Shown here one piece after another: positions 1 to 6,908 of a DNA stretch of 11,229 bases. The DNA comes from Methylococcaceae bacterium UBA4132 (GTDB taxonomy: Bacteria > Pseudomonadota > Gammaproteobacteria > Methylococcales > Methylomonadaceae), in assembly GCA_002380945.1 (NCBI GenBank), contig DFWO01000037.1, positions 1 to 11,229 on the forward strand, given 5' to 3'. The translations under genes were made by a program, and so were the position numbers. Position 1 is the stretch's first letter. Every line of letters starts with the position of its first letter. The notes under the pieces were generated by a model. The model did no database searches. It saw nothing but the letters and a program-made list of their open reading frames with translations, and was not told the origin of the DNA.

Positions 1-24
1 TGTCAATGCGTAACTTCTAATCTA

Positions 25-131
25 TTAAGAATCTGACAACATTTTCGGTGGTATCATTGCTCTTAAGGCATTGGCTACCCCGCCAACACATTAATCAATT
101 CTTGAATAATCGGGGCTTCTACAGGTGTGAG
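25..131 (-). pseudogene. Decayed 3'-end copy of the P1B-type ATPase gene
   Basis: This is a remnant that once encoded the C-terminus of a heavy-metal ATPase. It aligns with the 3' end of the intact gene at 1297-3252 (positions about 1293-1401), in the same orientation, at roughly 80% identity by eye. On the minus strand it reads LTPVEAPIIQELINVLA, then a 2-base insertion near 77-84 shifts the frame, and it resumes as ANALRAMIPPKMLSDS before a TAA at 25-27. The intact protein ends LTPVEGAIIQELIDVLA, ANALRAAIPPKTLSDF. The conserved Asp of the QEx2D motif is Asn here. Beyond 131 the similarity to the ATPase stops abruptly, although the same minus-strand frame runs on about 30 codons without a stop into unrelated sequence. 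It may be the remains of a paralogue or of a local duplication. Confidence 0.85.
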
Positions 132-206
132 GGTTGTTGATGGTGCTGAAATAAGGTACACATTGCGTATCCTTACATCTTGATTCTGAGCTTCAAAGAA
201 GTCAGG

Positions 207-301
207 CTTCCCCGACTAATCATCGGGAGGATAATGGGGAAAGTCGAGCGTACCCTACACGACTGGTTGATAAACCAAATTATTGTTGACAGTGCGACAA
301 T
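207..301. other. Cluster of three predicted stem-loops
   Basis: Three hairpins follow one another. The first (207-230) pairs CCCGA with TCGGG, extended by three more pairs around a bulged C, with a 7-base loop. The second (242-264) pairs AGTCG with CGACT, with a possible inner GTA/TAC stem. The third (282-301) pairs ATTGTTG with CGACAAT (one G-T wobble) around a 6-base loop. They could belong to a small RNA or to the end of a lost mobile element. I recognise no known RNA family, and each stem alone is short enough to arise by chance. Confidence 0.3.
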
Positions 302-351
302 CTAAATAGTAGGCTAAACATCGTTTTTTTGGGCATATTCCTAAGCATAAT

Positions 352-382
352 AAGGAAGTCATCTTTTAGAAGTTCCTTTTTT
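352..382 (+). terminator. Weak terminator-like hairpin
   Basis: AAGGAA (352-357) pairs with TTCCTT (373-378), and the run of T residues continues to 382. The stem is short and AT-rich, and the interior pairs only partly, so termination would be weak. It lies just before the methyltransferase and could end a transcript entering from the left. Confidence 0.3.
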
Positions 383-416
383 GTGCAAGTTATTTGCAAT
401 GTTAGCTAGCTAAATT

Positions 417-422
417 AAGAGG
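417..422 (+). promoter_or_regulatory. Ribosome binding site of the methyltransferase
   Basis: AAGAGG lies 8 bases before a TTG at 431. This good spacing is what decides the TTG start; the next in-frame ATG is far inside the conserved domain (residue 70). Confidence 0.6.
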
Positions 423-430
423 TATATAAG

Positions 431-1099
431 TTGAATCCGAAATTTGCAAAACTCAGTAAAGCAATACTGTTTAACTCCCCTTTTAGGAAATATATTTTCC
501 CGACGTACACCTCCAAATTTACTCCACCCCAGCTATGTTTCCTTTGCAAGTGCATCGCAGATACTCAACATATTGAAGGTGCTATTGCCGAGATTGGGTG
601 TGGAAATGGTTGTACAACCGTATTCCTTAATAAGTATATGGACGCTCAAAAAATAGACAAGGCTTACTATGGAATTGATACTTTTTCTGGCATTGTCTCT
701 GATGATATTAGGTTTGAAGTCACTAATCGAGGCAAGACAAAAGAGCTATTTACGGGCTTTCAGGCTAACAAGAAGAAATGGTTCGACGAAACCATGCGGC
801 GGAATAAGATTACTAGAATTCAATCGGTTGAAGCCGATGTCAATAAATTTGATTTAACAACTATTGGCTCTTTATCCTTTGCTCTAATAGATGTGGGTTT
901 ATATCGACCGATAAAGAAGGCGTTGCCAGAACTTTATAAAATATTAAGTCCAGGCGGCATCATAATAGTAGATGATTGTGATCCTACAGATACCCATTGG
1001 GATGGGGCAGACCAAGCATATAAAGAGTTCATGAAAGAACTAGGTCTGGATACTCAAATTATTTATGGTAAGCTTGGAATAATAAAAAAAGTTACCTAA
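431..1099 (+). CDS. TylF-like class I SAM-dependent methyltransferase
   Basis: This is a 222-residue soluble protein with a Rossmann-type SAM-dependent methyltransferase fold. Motif I is AEIGCGNGC at residues 53-61, and the ribose-binding acidic residue is D83 in GIDTFSG. After that come FALIDVG (150-156), LSPGG (172-176) and the acidic pair D181-D182 followed by D184. This layout resembles the macrocin O-methyltransferase (TylF) and Methyltransf_24 families, where such acidic residues can bind a divalent metal. Those families methylate sugar or other hydroxyls in antibiotics and surface glycans; the substrate here cannot be told. The gene stands alone on this strand, starts with TTG, looks more AT-rich than its neighbours, and sits between the two copies of the ATPase 3' end. 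These traits suggest acquisition by transfer. Confidence 0.8.
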   Translation: MNPKFAKLSKAILFNSPFRKYIFPTYTSKFTPPQLCFLCKCIADTQHIEGAIAEIGCGNGCTTVFLNKYMDAQKIDKAYYGIDTFSGIVSDDIRFEVTNRGKTKELFTGFQANKKKWFDETMRRNKITRIQSVEADVNKFDLTTIGSLSFALIDVGLYRPIKKALPELYKILSPGGIIIVDDCDPTDTHWDGADQAYKEFMKELGLDTQIIYGKLGIIKKVT

Positions 1100-1120
1100 G
1101 AAAGAATTTTCGCCACTGCC

Positions 1121-1156
1121 ATTAAGCTGGTAGAGTAAAATGAGGTGCGAATCCCA
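1121..1156 (+). other. Possible collapsed tRNA remnant
   Basis: AGCTGGTAGAG (1125-1135) matches the D-arm consensus of many bacterial tRNAs, and GGTGCGAATCCC (1144-1155) matches a T-arm with one changed base. Only eight bases separate them, so the anticodon arm and variable loop are missing and this cannot be a working tRNA. It may be the scar of a tRNA-targeted insertion, or a chance resemblance. Confidence 0.25.
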
Positions 1157-1296
1157 ACGCAATCAACGTAAATATTGGGGTTCTCATAGCTCGCCAAAAC
1201 CTAAGCAACTTTATATCAATGACATTAGCGGTGTATCTCACATGGAGCCACTGCGTACATTGGGTGTGTCGTAATATGGGCAGCAATAAATGTCTA

Positions 1297-3252
1297 CTAA
1301 AAATCCGACAAGGTTTTCGGCGGTATTGCAGCTCTTAAGGCATTGGCGACGGCTAACACGTCAATCAATTCTTGAATAATCGCGCCTTCGACAGGGGTGA
1401 GATAACCTGCACCTGCCCAGCCCATGCCGATTAAACTCAGCACCATGCCACCTACCGCACTTTGTAAAGCGATTTTGCGCATTCGTTCGCCGATATGAAA
1501 TAGCTCATCGACTTTCAATAAGGAGCTATCCATGATGACGGCATCGGCTGATTCGCCTGTAATATCACTGTTTTGTCCAAAGGCGATGCCGATGGTGGCG
1601 GCAGTTAAGGCGGGGGCATCGTTGATACCATCACCTAAAAATACGGTTTTAGCTTTTAATGTTTCTTCGCGTACTAATGCCAATTTTTGTTCGGGGCTTT
1701 GGCTAAAATAAACGTGTTCAATGCCAACTTGTTGGGCGAGATAACACACTTCAGATTCTCTATCACCTGACACTAACATCACGCGATCAAATAAGTGATT
1801 GGGGCGTAAATGGTTGATGAATGAGGAGCTATCAGTACGCACTTCATCCCTAAATTGCAAAGTTGCCGCATAAACGTCATCAATTAATGCCACGCATTCT
1901 AAACCGCCGCTAGTGACAGGAAGTTGCGCTATATCAGCGGTGTAATTGGCTTCAAAAAATTTGCGGCTAGTAATTTGTACTTGCTTATCGGCGACTTGAC
2001 CTTGCAAGCCTTCGCCTGATAACTCGCTGATATGATTAACGCTTAATAAGGTTACATTGGCTTTTTCAGCGGCTTTAACAATAGCACTGGACAGCGGGTG
2101 TTTTGAGTAGCGTTCTAAACTGGCAATCAGAGCCAGCACTTCTTTTTCATCATGCGTGCTGCTGGGTATCAAGGCGATTAAGGACGGACGACCATAGGTT
2201 AATGTCCCCGTTTTATCAAAAATAGCGGTGCGACAAGTGCCGATGGTTTCTAAAATGGCAGGATTTTTAATGATGATTTCACGCCGTGCGGCGAGTGAAA
2301 TGGAGCTAATGATGGTGACGGGTATGCCTATCAGTAAAGGGCAAGGCGTGGCTATTACCAGCACTGCTAGAAAACGAATAATGTCATCACTTGCCCACCA
2401 TGCAAACAGCGCGATGCTCACGGCTAACGGTGTGTACCATGCACCAAGTTGATCGCCTAAACGACGTAGATTCGGGCGGTTTTGTTCCGAAGCCCGCATG
2501 ACTTCCATGATTTTTGCATAACGCGAATCTTCTGCCAGTTTATCAGCACGAATGGTTAAAGCGTTATCACCATTCACCGCGCCAGACAACACCAAAGAGC
2601 CGCAGGTCTTGGACATTAAATACGGTTCACCTGTTAGATAGGACTCATCCATCGTGCTAGAACCGTCTAATACTGTGCCATCAACAGGGCAAAGCTCATG
2701 CGGCAGAATCACTAAGGTGTCACCGATAACCACTTGTTCCGTGCCTATATCAGTTAGGGTGTCGCCTTGTTTTCGATGAGCAATAGCAGGCATTCGTTTT
2801 GATAAAGCTTCTAATACAGATGAGGCTTTGCGTACGGCGTAATTTTCTAACACAGCACCGCCTGATAGCATCAGCACCACTAAGCTACCCGCTAGGTATT
2901 CATGCAAACAAACGGCGGTAACAATGGATAAGCCCGCCAATAAATCTGAACCAAAATCACCACGCAAAAATTTGGCGAGCAACTGATAAAGCTGAGGTAA
3001 TCCGCCTAATAACAAAATTACAATGAGTGGTAACTGTACTTGCTGAATTGAAAAAAATAACCGCCCTTGCCAAAGGGATTCAGTGCTTGAGTTTAAGAGA
3101 GTATGAATTTCCCAGCTATAAACTTCATGTCCTGTATCCAGCCAGTAGCGCAAGACGAGATAAGTCGCAATGCCCAGCAAACTAAGCAGGGCAATACTGT
3201 TTTCAATTTTTAAATCAGCGGTCGCTGATTTAGCCGCGTTTTTTGTTGCCAT
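1297..3252 (-). CDS. Heavy-metal P-type ATPase, P1B-5-like (Ni/Fe type)
   Basis: A 651-residue inner-membrane pump that should use ATP to export a transition metal from the cytoplasm. All P-type landmarks are present: TGE at 207-209 (actuator), DKTGT with phosphorylated Asp 346, HP at 385-386 (nucleotide domain) and GDGIND at 540-545. The metal-site helix has TPCP (302-305) rather than CPC, and the last part reads QELIDVLAVANALR (627-640). From memory of the family literature, TPCP plus QEx2Dx5NALR defines P1B-5, represented by the nickel/iron transporter Nia. There is no N-terminal CxxC metal-binding domain, and no C-terminal hemerythrin domain as in some P1B-5 members. The ATG at 3252 lies inside the cytochrome b561 gene (23-base overlap), behind an AAGAG at suitable spacing, so the two are probably translationally coupled. 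Metal identity remains an inference. Confidence 0.9.
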   Translation of the reverse strand: MATKNAAKSATADLKIENSIALLSLLGIATYLVLRYWLDTGHEVYSWEIHTLLNSSTESLWQGRLFFSIQQVQLPLIVILLLGGLPQLYQLLAKFLRGDFGSDLLAGLSIVTAVCLHEYLAGSLVVLMLSGGAVLENYAVRKASSVLEALSKRMPAIAHRKQGDTLTDIGTEQVVIGDTLVILPHELCPVDGTVLDGSSTMDESYLTGEPYLMSKTCGSLVLSGAVNGDNALTIRADKLAEDSRYAKIMEVMRASEQNRPNLRRLGDQLGAWYTPLAVSIALFAWWASDDIIRFLAVLVIATPCPLLIGIPVTIISSISLAARREIIIKNPAILETIGTCRTAIFDKTGTLTYGRPSLIALIPSSTHDEKEVLALIASLERYSKHPLSSAIVKAAEKANVTLLSVNHISELSGEGLQGQVADKQVQITSRKFFEANYTADIAQLPVTSGGLECVALIDDVYAATLQFRDEVRTDSSSFINHLRPNHLFDRVMLVSGDRESEVCYLAQQVGIEHVYFSQSPEQKLALVREETLKAKTVFLGDGINDAPALTAATIGIAFGQNSDITGESADAVIMDSSLLKVDELFHIGERMRKIALQSAVGGMVLSLIGMGWAGAGYLTPVEGAIIQELIDVLAVANALRAAIPPKTLSDF

Positions 3253-3787
3253 GAAACATTGCTCTTGCTAAATTTTCGTGGTGGATATAGCTTTCAACCG
3301 CTACACCTATGACATGAACACCGACTAACACCAAGGTGAAATTAGCGAAAAATTCATGCACTATTTCCCAGAAGTATTCATGACTATCAAGCATAAAGGC
3401 TAATGGTCCTGCGCCTTTATCTGCACCATAAACTGCCAATCCTGTCGCGACTGTCATTAGTAAGCTGAGTAATAACAGCACTATCATTGCAGCACCCGCT
3501 GGATTATGCCCGATATAACGCTGTGCTTTTGCTTGCATTAAGTCTTTAAGATAAGCAATAGAGGTAGCAGGGCTGCATAAAAAATTGCTAAACCGTGCAT
3601 ACTGCCCGCCAATAAAGCCCCATAGCAATCGAAACACGAGCAAACCGCCGACTAAATACCCTGCCCAGACATGAATGGTTAAGAGGTCATCTTCGGCTAA
3701 GTAAGCAATAAAAAACGCCACAACCAATAACCAATGAAAAATGCGTAATGGCAAATCCCAAACTTTAATGAATTCTTCTGACTGCAT
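3230..3787 (-). CDS. Prokaryotic cytochrome b561 (diheme b-type)
   Basis: A 185-residue integral membrane cytochrome of the bacterial b561/hydrogenase cytochrome-b superfamily (PF01292), normally carrying electrons between quinol and a periplasmic or membrane partner. It begins with the typical KVWDLPLRIFHW (8-19). Four hydrophobic segments fall at about 16-32, 38-60, 97-122 and 146-165. Candidate haem ligands are H18, H39, H144 and H158; the RYIGHNPAGA stretch (90-99) is also typical. The ATG is supported by AGGAGA five bases upstream. The gene is first in a minus-strand operon and its end overlaps the start of the metal ATPase gene. That suggests the cytochrome works with metal transport, perhaps setting the redox state of the metal, but this is inference from position only. 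Confidence 0.9.
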   Translation of the reverse strand: MQSEEFIKVWDLPLRIFHWLLVVAFFIAYLAEDDLLTIHVWAGYLVGGLLVFRLLWGFIGGQYARFSNFLCSPATSIAYLKDLMQAKAQRYIGHNPAGAAMIVLLLLSLLMTVATGLAVYGADKGAGPLAFMLDSHEYFWEIVHEFFANFTLVLVGVHVIGVAVESYIHHENLARAMFHGNKKRG

Positions 3788-3792
3788 ATTAG

Positions 3793-3798
3793 TCTCCT
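3793..3798 (-). promoter_or_regulatory. Ribosome binding site of cytochrome b561
   Basis: AGGAGA on the minus strand, five bases before the ATG at 3787. It is the strongest Shine-Dalgarno match in the window and fixes the start of the operon. Confidence 0.7.
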
Positions 3799-3879
3799 AA
3801 TGTTATATAACTTTGGATTTGTAGATAAAGAGAAATACTGAAAAGTTCATTCTACACTTTGTTCTATGACATGAATTTG

Positions 3880-3889
3880 AAAACGTTTT
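3880..3889. promoter_or_regulatory. AAAACGTTTT palindrome in divergent intergenic region
   Basis: A perfect 10-base palindrome with a central CG lies between the divergent b561 operon and the membrane-protein gene. LacI/PurR-type operators have a similar AAACGTTT core. Its place between two diverging genes fits an operator, but a 10-base AT-rich palindrome is weak evidence. A TTGACA at 3952-3957 matches a -35 box, though no good -10 follows at 16-18 bases. Confidence 0.25.
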
Positions 3890-4007
3890 GGAAAAGTTGG
3901 AAAGTTAAGCGTGGGCGGGTAAGATACGCGGTCTTTATAAAATCATGACCATTGACATTTAATGGCTATCCATCAACCTATTTTCGTTTGCTGAGTTATT
4001 GTTTGCT

Positions 4008-4517
4008 ATGTCGTTATTAATAGATTATCTCGCGTTGTGCTGGTTTCGCAACAATCCTGCTGATTTACATCCGTCAAAATCCTTTATGTGGAAAGCTGTG
4101 GTGTTTTATTTAATTTCAGGCATGATTGTGGAGTTTCTGATTGCGGATGTTGAGGGCATATTGGAAGTATTATTACGCACCTTTATGGCATTTTCCTCTA
4201 TCACTACGTTATTACTCATCATCAAAAAATGGCAGTATTTTCAACAATTGTTCATTGCTATTTTTGTTTGCGAAAACTTTATTATGGTACTAGCGACTGC
4301 CACGGAAGGATTGTATTTTTTCTTGGTCATGGAGCATTACAAATACGCAGAACACCTATCCATCGGTATAGGTGTATTATTAGTCGGTTGGTATCTGGCA
4401 ATAGTTGCTTATATTTTGCGCCAAGCATTTCAGTTTAAAATGAGCCTTAGCCTTACCTTAGCGTTGAGCTATTTTGTATTAACTTATGGTATTCCAATGC
4501 TATTTATGGATATGTAA
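4008..4517 (+). CDS. Unrecognised five-helix membrane protein
   Basis: A 169-residue very hydrophobic protein that I cannot assign to a named family. About five membrane segments can be drawn at residues 28-45, 52-69, 76-98, 115-135 and 143-165. Before the first lies a short stretch with RNNPADLHPS (14-23), similar in style to small Yip1-like membrane proteins of gammaproteobacteria that carry an R-x-P-x-DLP-x-S pattern near the N-terminus; that likeness is from memory. I chose the ATG at 4008; a TTG at 3999 in the same frame would add three residues. Neither has a clear ribosome binding site. It is first of three genes on the same strand, 73 bases before the PepSY-like gene, so it may share their transcript and an envelope-related role. 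Confidence 0.75.
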   Translation: MSLLIDYLALCWFRNNPADLHPSKSFMWKAVVFYLISGMIVEFLIADVEGILEVLLRTFMAFSSITTLLLIIKKWQYFQQLFIAIFVCENFIMVLATATEGLYFFLVMEHYKYAEHLSIGIGVLLVGWYLAIVAYILRQAFQFKMSLSLTLALSYFVLTYGIPMLFMDM

Positions 4518-4590
4518 CAAACCGCTATGATAGGCTACACAGGTGGTCGTCCACTCTTTAATTCACTATTTTCTACAGGTAATCAAGTTC

Positions 4591-5076
4591 ATGCGTAATT
4601 ATTTTTCAACTCTCAGCTGTGTCGTCCTCACTTTATGTTCAGTCTCAGCCTTCGCAGGTGCTGTTATATCTCAAGATGCCCTGCCTGAAAAAGTACAGGC
4701 GGCATTTCACAAAAAATTTCCTAATGCTATCAGTGTTAGTGCCGAAGCAAAAACACATTTTGGTCAAGAGTTATACTTAATTGCTTTTAAAGAAGCCAAA
4801 GAAGCCGATGCCAGAAATATTGTTTATTATCGTGTCAACGGCAATTTTTATGTCAACGGTGATGAAATTGATACTGCGAAAACCTCGGTTGAAATGCCAC
4901 CTGCTAGCTATGAAAATCTGAAAGCGACCTTTAACGACTACGACATTAAAGAAGCCATTTTAGTGGTAAATCCTAATGGTGCAGGTGAAGAATATGATTT
5001 AGTCGTTAGTGCCTCAGGTGTGTTATGGCATGTGTCTTTGGATCGTAACGGCAACATTACTAAAAAAGAAGAATAA
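4591..5076 (+). CDS. Secreted PepSY-like protein
   Basis: A 161-residue protein with a classic signal peptide: a basic start (MRN), a hydrophobic core at about 5-19 and a likely cleavage site AFA/GA after residue 22. The mature part has two halves of similar build (about 30-67 and 102-156). Each is an amphipathic helix such as LPEKVQAAFHKKFPNA followed by strands, which matches the PepSY-like family (PF11396) of periplasmic proteins. Such proteins are thought to bind or inhibit partners; no enzyme activity is expected. The frame is open upstream to a GTG at 4543, but the ATG at 4591 places the signal peptide at the N-terminus and has AGGT about ten bases before it. It lies 79 bases before the phosphoethanolamine transferase gene and could modulate an envelope sensor or that enzyme. 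Confidence 0.8.
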   Translation: MRNYFSTLSCVVLTLCSVSAFAGAVISQDALPEKVQAAFHKKFPNAISVSAEAKTHFGQELYLIAFKEAKEADARNIVYYRVNGNFYVNGDEIDTAKTSVEMPPASYENLKATFNDYDIKEAILVVNPNGAGEEYDLVVSASGVLWHVSLDRNGNITKKEE

Positions 5077-5090
5077 TAACCCCATCGTCA

Positions 5091-5121
5091 TGTTGACGTT
5101 GTGACTACAGCAACGTCAGCA
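5091..5121. terminator. Strong 11-bp stem-loop between PepSY and eptA genes
   Basis: TGTTGACGTTG pairs with CAACGTCAGCA (one G-T wobble) around a 9-base loop. It is the strongest hairpin in the window. No T-run follows, so it is not a textbook intrinsic terminator. It may attenuate transcription, stabilise mRNA ends or bind a regulator. Its GACGTTG/CAACGT core recurs in the hairpin after the eptA gene (6809-6829). Confidence 0.5.
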
Positions 5122-5155
5122 CATTTAATACCCGCCTTACACTTCACTCATCATC

Positions 5156-6790
5156 ATGCCCGCCTACGCAAAATGGCTATCGCCAAAACTTAGACTCAGC
5201 TCCGTTATTTTTCTCATCGCATTATTTCTGACCGTCTTTGATAATCAGGCTTTTTTAGCCGCTGTTTTTAAAGTCGTTGATAGCTCTGGTTTAGCGGGTA
5301 ATAATTTTAAAGTCGCGGTCTTTATCGCCCTGTTTGCCTTGTTTAGCTTGCTGTTGTCATTGTTTGCCAGCAAATATGTATTTAAACCTTTTGCAATACT
5401 GGTGCTGATAACTGCTTCGGTAATTAGTTTTTTCATGGATAATTACGGTGTCATTGTCGATGTCTCCATGATTCAAAACATCGTTGAAACCGACACCAAA
5501 GAAGCAACTGAACTTCTGAGTATTCATTTAGTACGGCATGTTGTGCTGGTTGGCTTATTGCCTGCATTGTGTCTTTATCGCATTGATATTCAATACCACT
5601 CTTTTTTTAAAGAGTTAGGTATACGCTTAATGATGATTGTCATTATCAGCACGGTGTTAGGCAGTATTATTTTTGCCCATTACAAAGACTTTTCCTTAAT
5701 TGATAGAAATAATCGTGCCTTACGTTACTTCATCAATCCTAATTACCCTGTCTATGCCTTAGGTAAATATCTAAAACGCGCATTAAATCCTGAAGTCATC
5801 ACCATTACTGCCATTGGTAAAGATGCACAACAACTGAACACATGGAAAACACGCGGTAAAAAATCCATCGTGGTATTGGTGGTCGGTGAAACGGCTCGCG
5901 CCCAAAATTTCTCACTCAACGGTTATGCGCAAGACACCAACCCACTGTTAAGCAAAGAAGACATTATTAATTTCCCTGACACCCATTCTTGCGGCACGGC
6001 AACGGCTGAATCAGTACCATGTATGTTTTCTGACTTTGGACGTAATGATTACAGCGACAGCAAAGCCAAACATTATGAAAACTTATTAGACGTACTGACT
6101 CATGCGGGTATCAATGTGTTATGGCGTGATAATAACTCAGGCTGTAAAGGCGTGTGTGAACGCGTGCCTACCGAAATGATGGAAAAACTAACCATTCCTG
6201 CGTTTTGTAATGACACAGAGTGTTTTGATGAAGTGTTACTGCATGGGCTACAAGAGAAAATTGACAGCTTCAACAATGACGGTGTTATCGTGCTACACCA
6301 AAAAGGCAATCATGGTCCTGCGTATTACTTACGTCATCCTGAAGCCTTTAAAAAATTCACCCCAGAGTGCACCAGTAATCAAGTGCAAGATTGTCCACGC
6401 GAGCAAATTGTCAATGCCTACGACAACAGTATTTTGTACACCGATTACTTCCTAAGCCAAATTATCCATTTGCTACAACACAATGCTGACCGCTATAACA
6501 CCGCATTATTGTATATGTCAGATCATGGCGAATCGTTAGGTGAAAATGGTATTTATCTACACGGTCTGCCTTATAAAATCGCGCCTGATGAACAAATCCA
6601 TATTCCTTTTATTATGTGGTTGTCACCTGAATTTGCCACCAGTTTTAATATTGATACTGACTGTGTAAAACAGTACAGCACCGAAGCCTACTCGCATGAT
6701 AATTTATTCCACTCAGTTTTAGGAATGCTAGACATACAAAGCAACGAATATGATGCAGAGTTGGATATATTTAACCGCTGCCGTCAATAA
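5156..6790 (+). CDS. eptA: EptA-family lipid A phosphoethanolamine transferase
   Basis: A 544-residue inner-membrane enzyme with a periplasmic alkaline-phosphatase/sulfatase-fold domain. It transfers phosphoethanolamine from phosphatidylethanolamine to lipid A phosphate, lowering surface charge; this family also includes MCR proteins. About five N-terminal membrane helices (residues 14-175, DUF1705 region) precede the catalytic domain (about 235-525). Zinc and catalytic residues are all present: E245 (VVGETAR), nucleophile T283 within SCGTATAESVPCMFS (278-292), H386, D456-H457 (SDHGES) and H469. Cysteines C279/C289, C330/C334, C351/C356 and C405/C413 fit the family's disulfides; C503 and C542 may form a fifth. 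The length is normal. I see no ribosome binding site before the ATG, so the start is less certain. Exact acceptor (lipid A or another glycan) is inferred. Confidence 0.9.
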   Translation: MPAYAKWLSPKLRLSSVIFLIALFLTVFDNQAFLAAVFKVVDSSGLAGNNFKVAVFIALFALFSLLLSLFASKYVFKPFAILVLITASVISFFMDNYGVIVDVSMIQNIVETDTKEATELLSIHLVRHVVLVGLLPALCLYRIDIQYHSFFKELGIRLMMIVIISTVLGSIIFAHYKDFSLIDRNNRALRYFINPNYPVYALGKYLKRALNPEVITITAIGKDAQQLNTWKTRGKKSIVVLVVGETARAQNFSLNGYAQDTNPLLSKEDIINFPDTHSCGTATAESVPCMFSDFGRNDYSDSKAKHYENLLDVLTHAGINVLWRDNNSGCKGVCERVPTEMMEKLTIPAFCNDTECFDEVLLHGLQEKIDSFNNDGVIVLHQKGNHGPAYYLRHPEAFKKFTPECTSNQVQDCPREQIVNAYDNSILYTDYFLSQIIHLLQHNADRYNTALLYMSDHGESLGENGIYLHGLPYKIAPDEQIHIPFIMWLSPEFATSFNIDTDCVKQYSTEAYSHDNLFHSVLGMLDIQSNEYDAELDIFNRCRQ

Positions 6791-6808
6791 GATAATATTC
6801 ATTTCAAT

Positions 6809-6829
6809 AGACGTTGCAATGCAACGTTT
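6809..6829. terminator. Hairpin after eptA
   Basis: AGACGTTGC pairs with GCAACGTTT (9 pairs, one G-T wobble) around an AAT loop, 18 bases after the eptA stop codon. It could end the transcript, but only a short T-run (TTTCT) follows. It shares the GACGTTG/CAACGT stem sequence with the hairpin before eptA. Confidence 0.45.
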
Positions 6830-6886
6830 CTACCACAAACTAGCCACCATGAACACAAAATAACGACTGATGACTATTTTAGCATT

Positions 6887-6908
6887 CACACATACTTAAG
6901 TATGTGTG
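6887..6908. promoter_or_regulatory. Perfect 22-base palindrome
   Basis: CACACATACTT is followed directly by its exact reverse complement, giving 22 bases with no spacer and no mismatch. It lies just before the ATG of the cupin pseudogene and about 100 bases after eptA. Gapless dyads of this size usually bind dimeric regulators, and it may be the operator of the now broken cupin gene. A role as a bidirectional terminator is less likely because no T-run flanks it. Confidence 0.5.

Larger units (their letters stand above)
132..430. other. Gene-free region with small stem-loops
   Basis: No convincing intact gene is visible. The minus-strand frame that leaves the ATPase remnant stays open to a TAG near 228 and meets another TAG near 256. 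That is no better than chance, so I do not call a gene. The notable content is a run of three stem-loops (207-301) and a weak terminator-like hairpin (352-382), each listed separately. I found no convincing -35/-10 pair for the methyltransferase downstream. Confidence 0.5.

Noticed and set aside
132..330. Minus-strand reading with GKPDFFEAQNQDVRIRNVYL in frame with the ATPase remnant, suggesting a fused pseudogene
   Set aside because: Two TAG codons in about 66 codons is close to chance, and I recognise no family. Noted inside the remnant entry only.
1159..1290. Open stretch reading NQRKYWGSHSSP and then QLYINDISGVSHMEPL, possibly a transposase remnant
   Set aside because: It looks protein-like but I could not match it to any transposase family with confidence, and a stretch of about 40 codons without a stop is not significant.
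2228..2452. 74-codon plus-strand frame inside the ATPase gene
   Set aside because: It is an antisense shadow of the well supported P-type ATPase and has no features of its own.
4543..4590. GTG start giving 16 extra residues on the PepSY-like protein
   Set aside because: The extension would push the signal peptide away from the N-terminus, and the ATG at 4591 has a plausible ribosome binding site.
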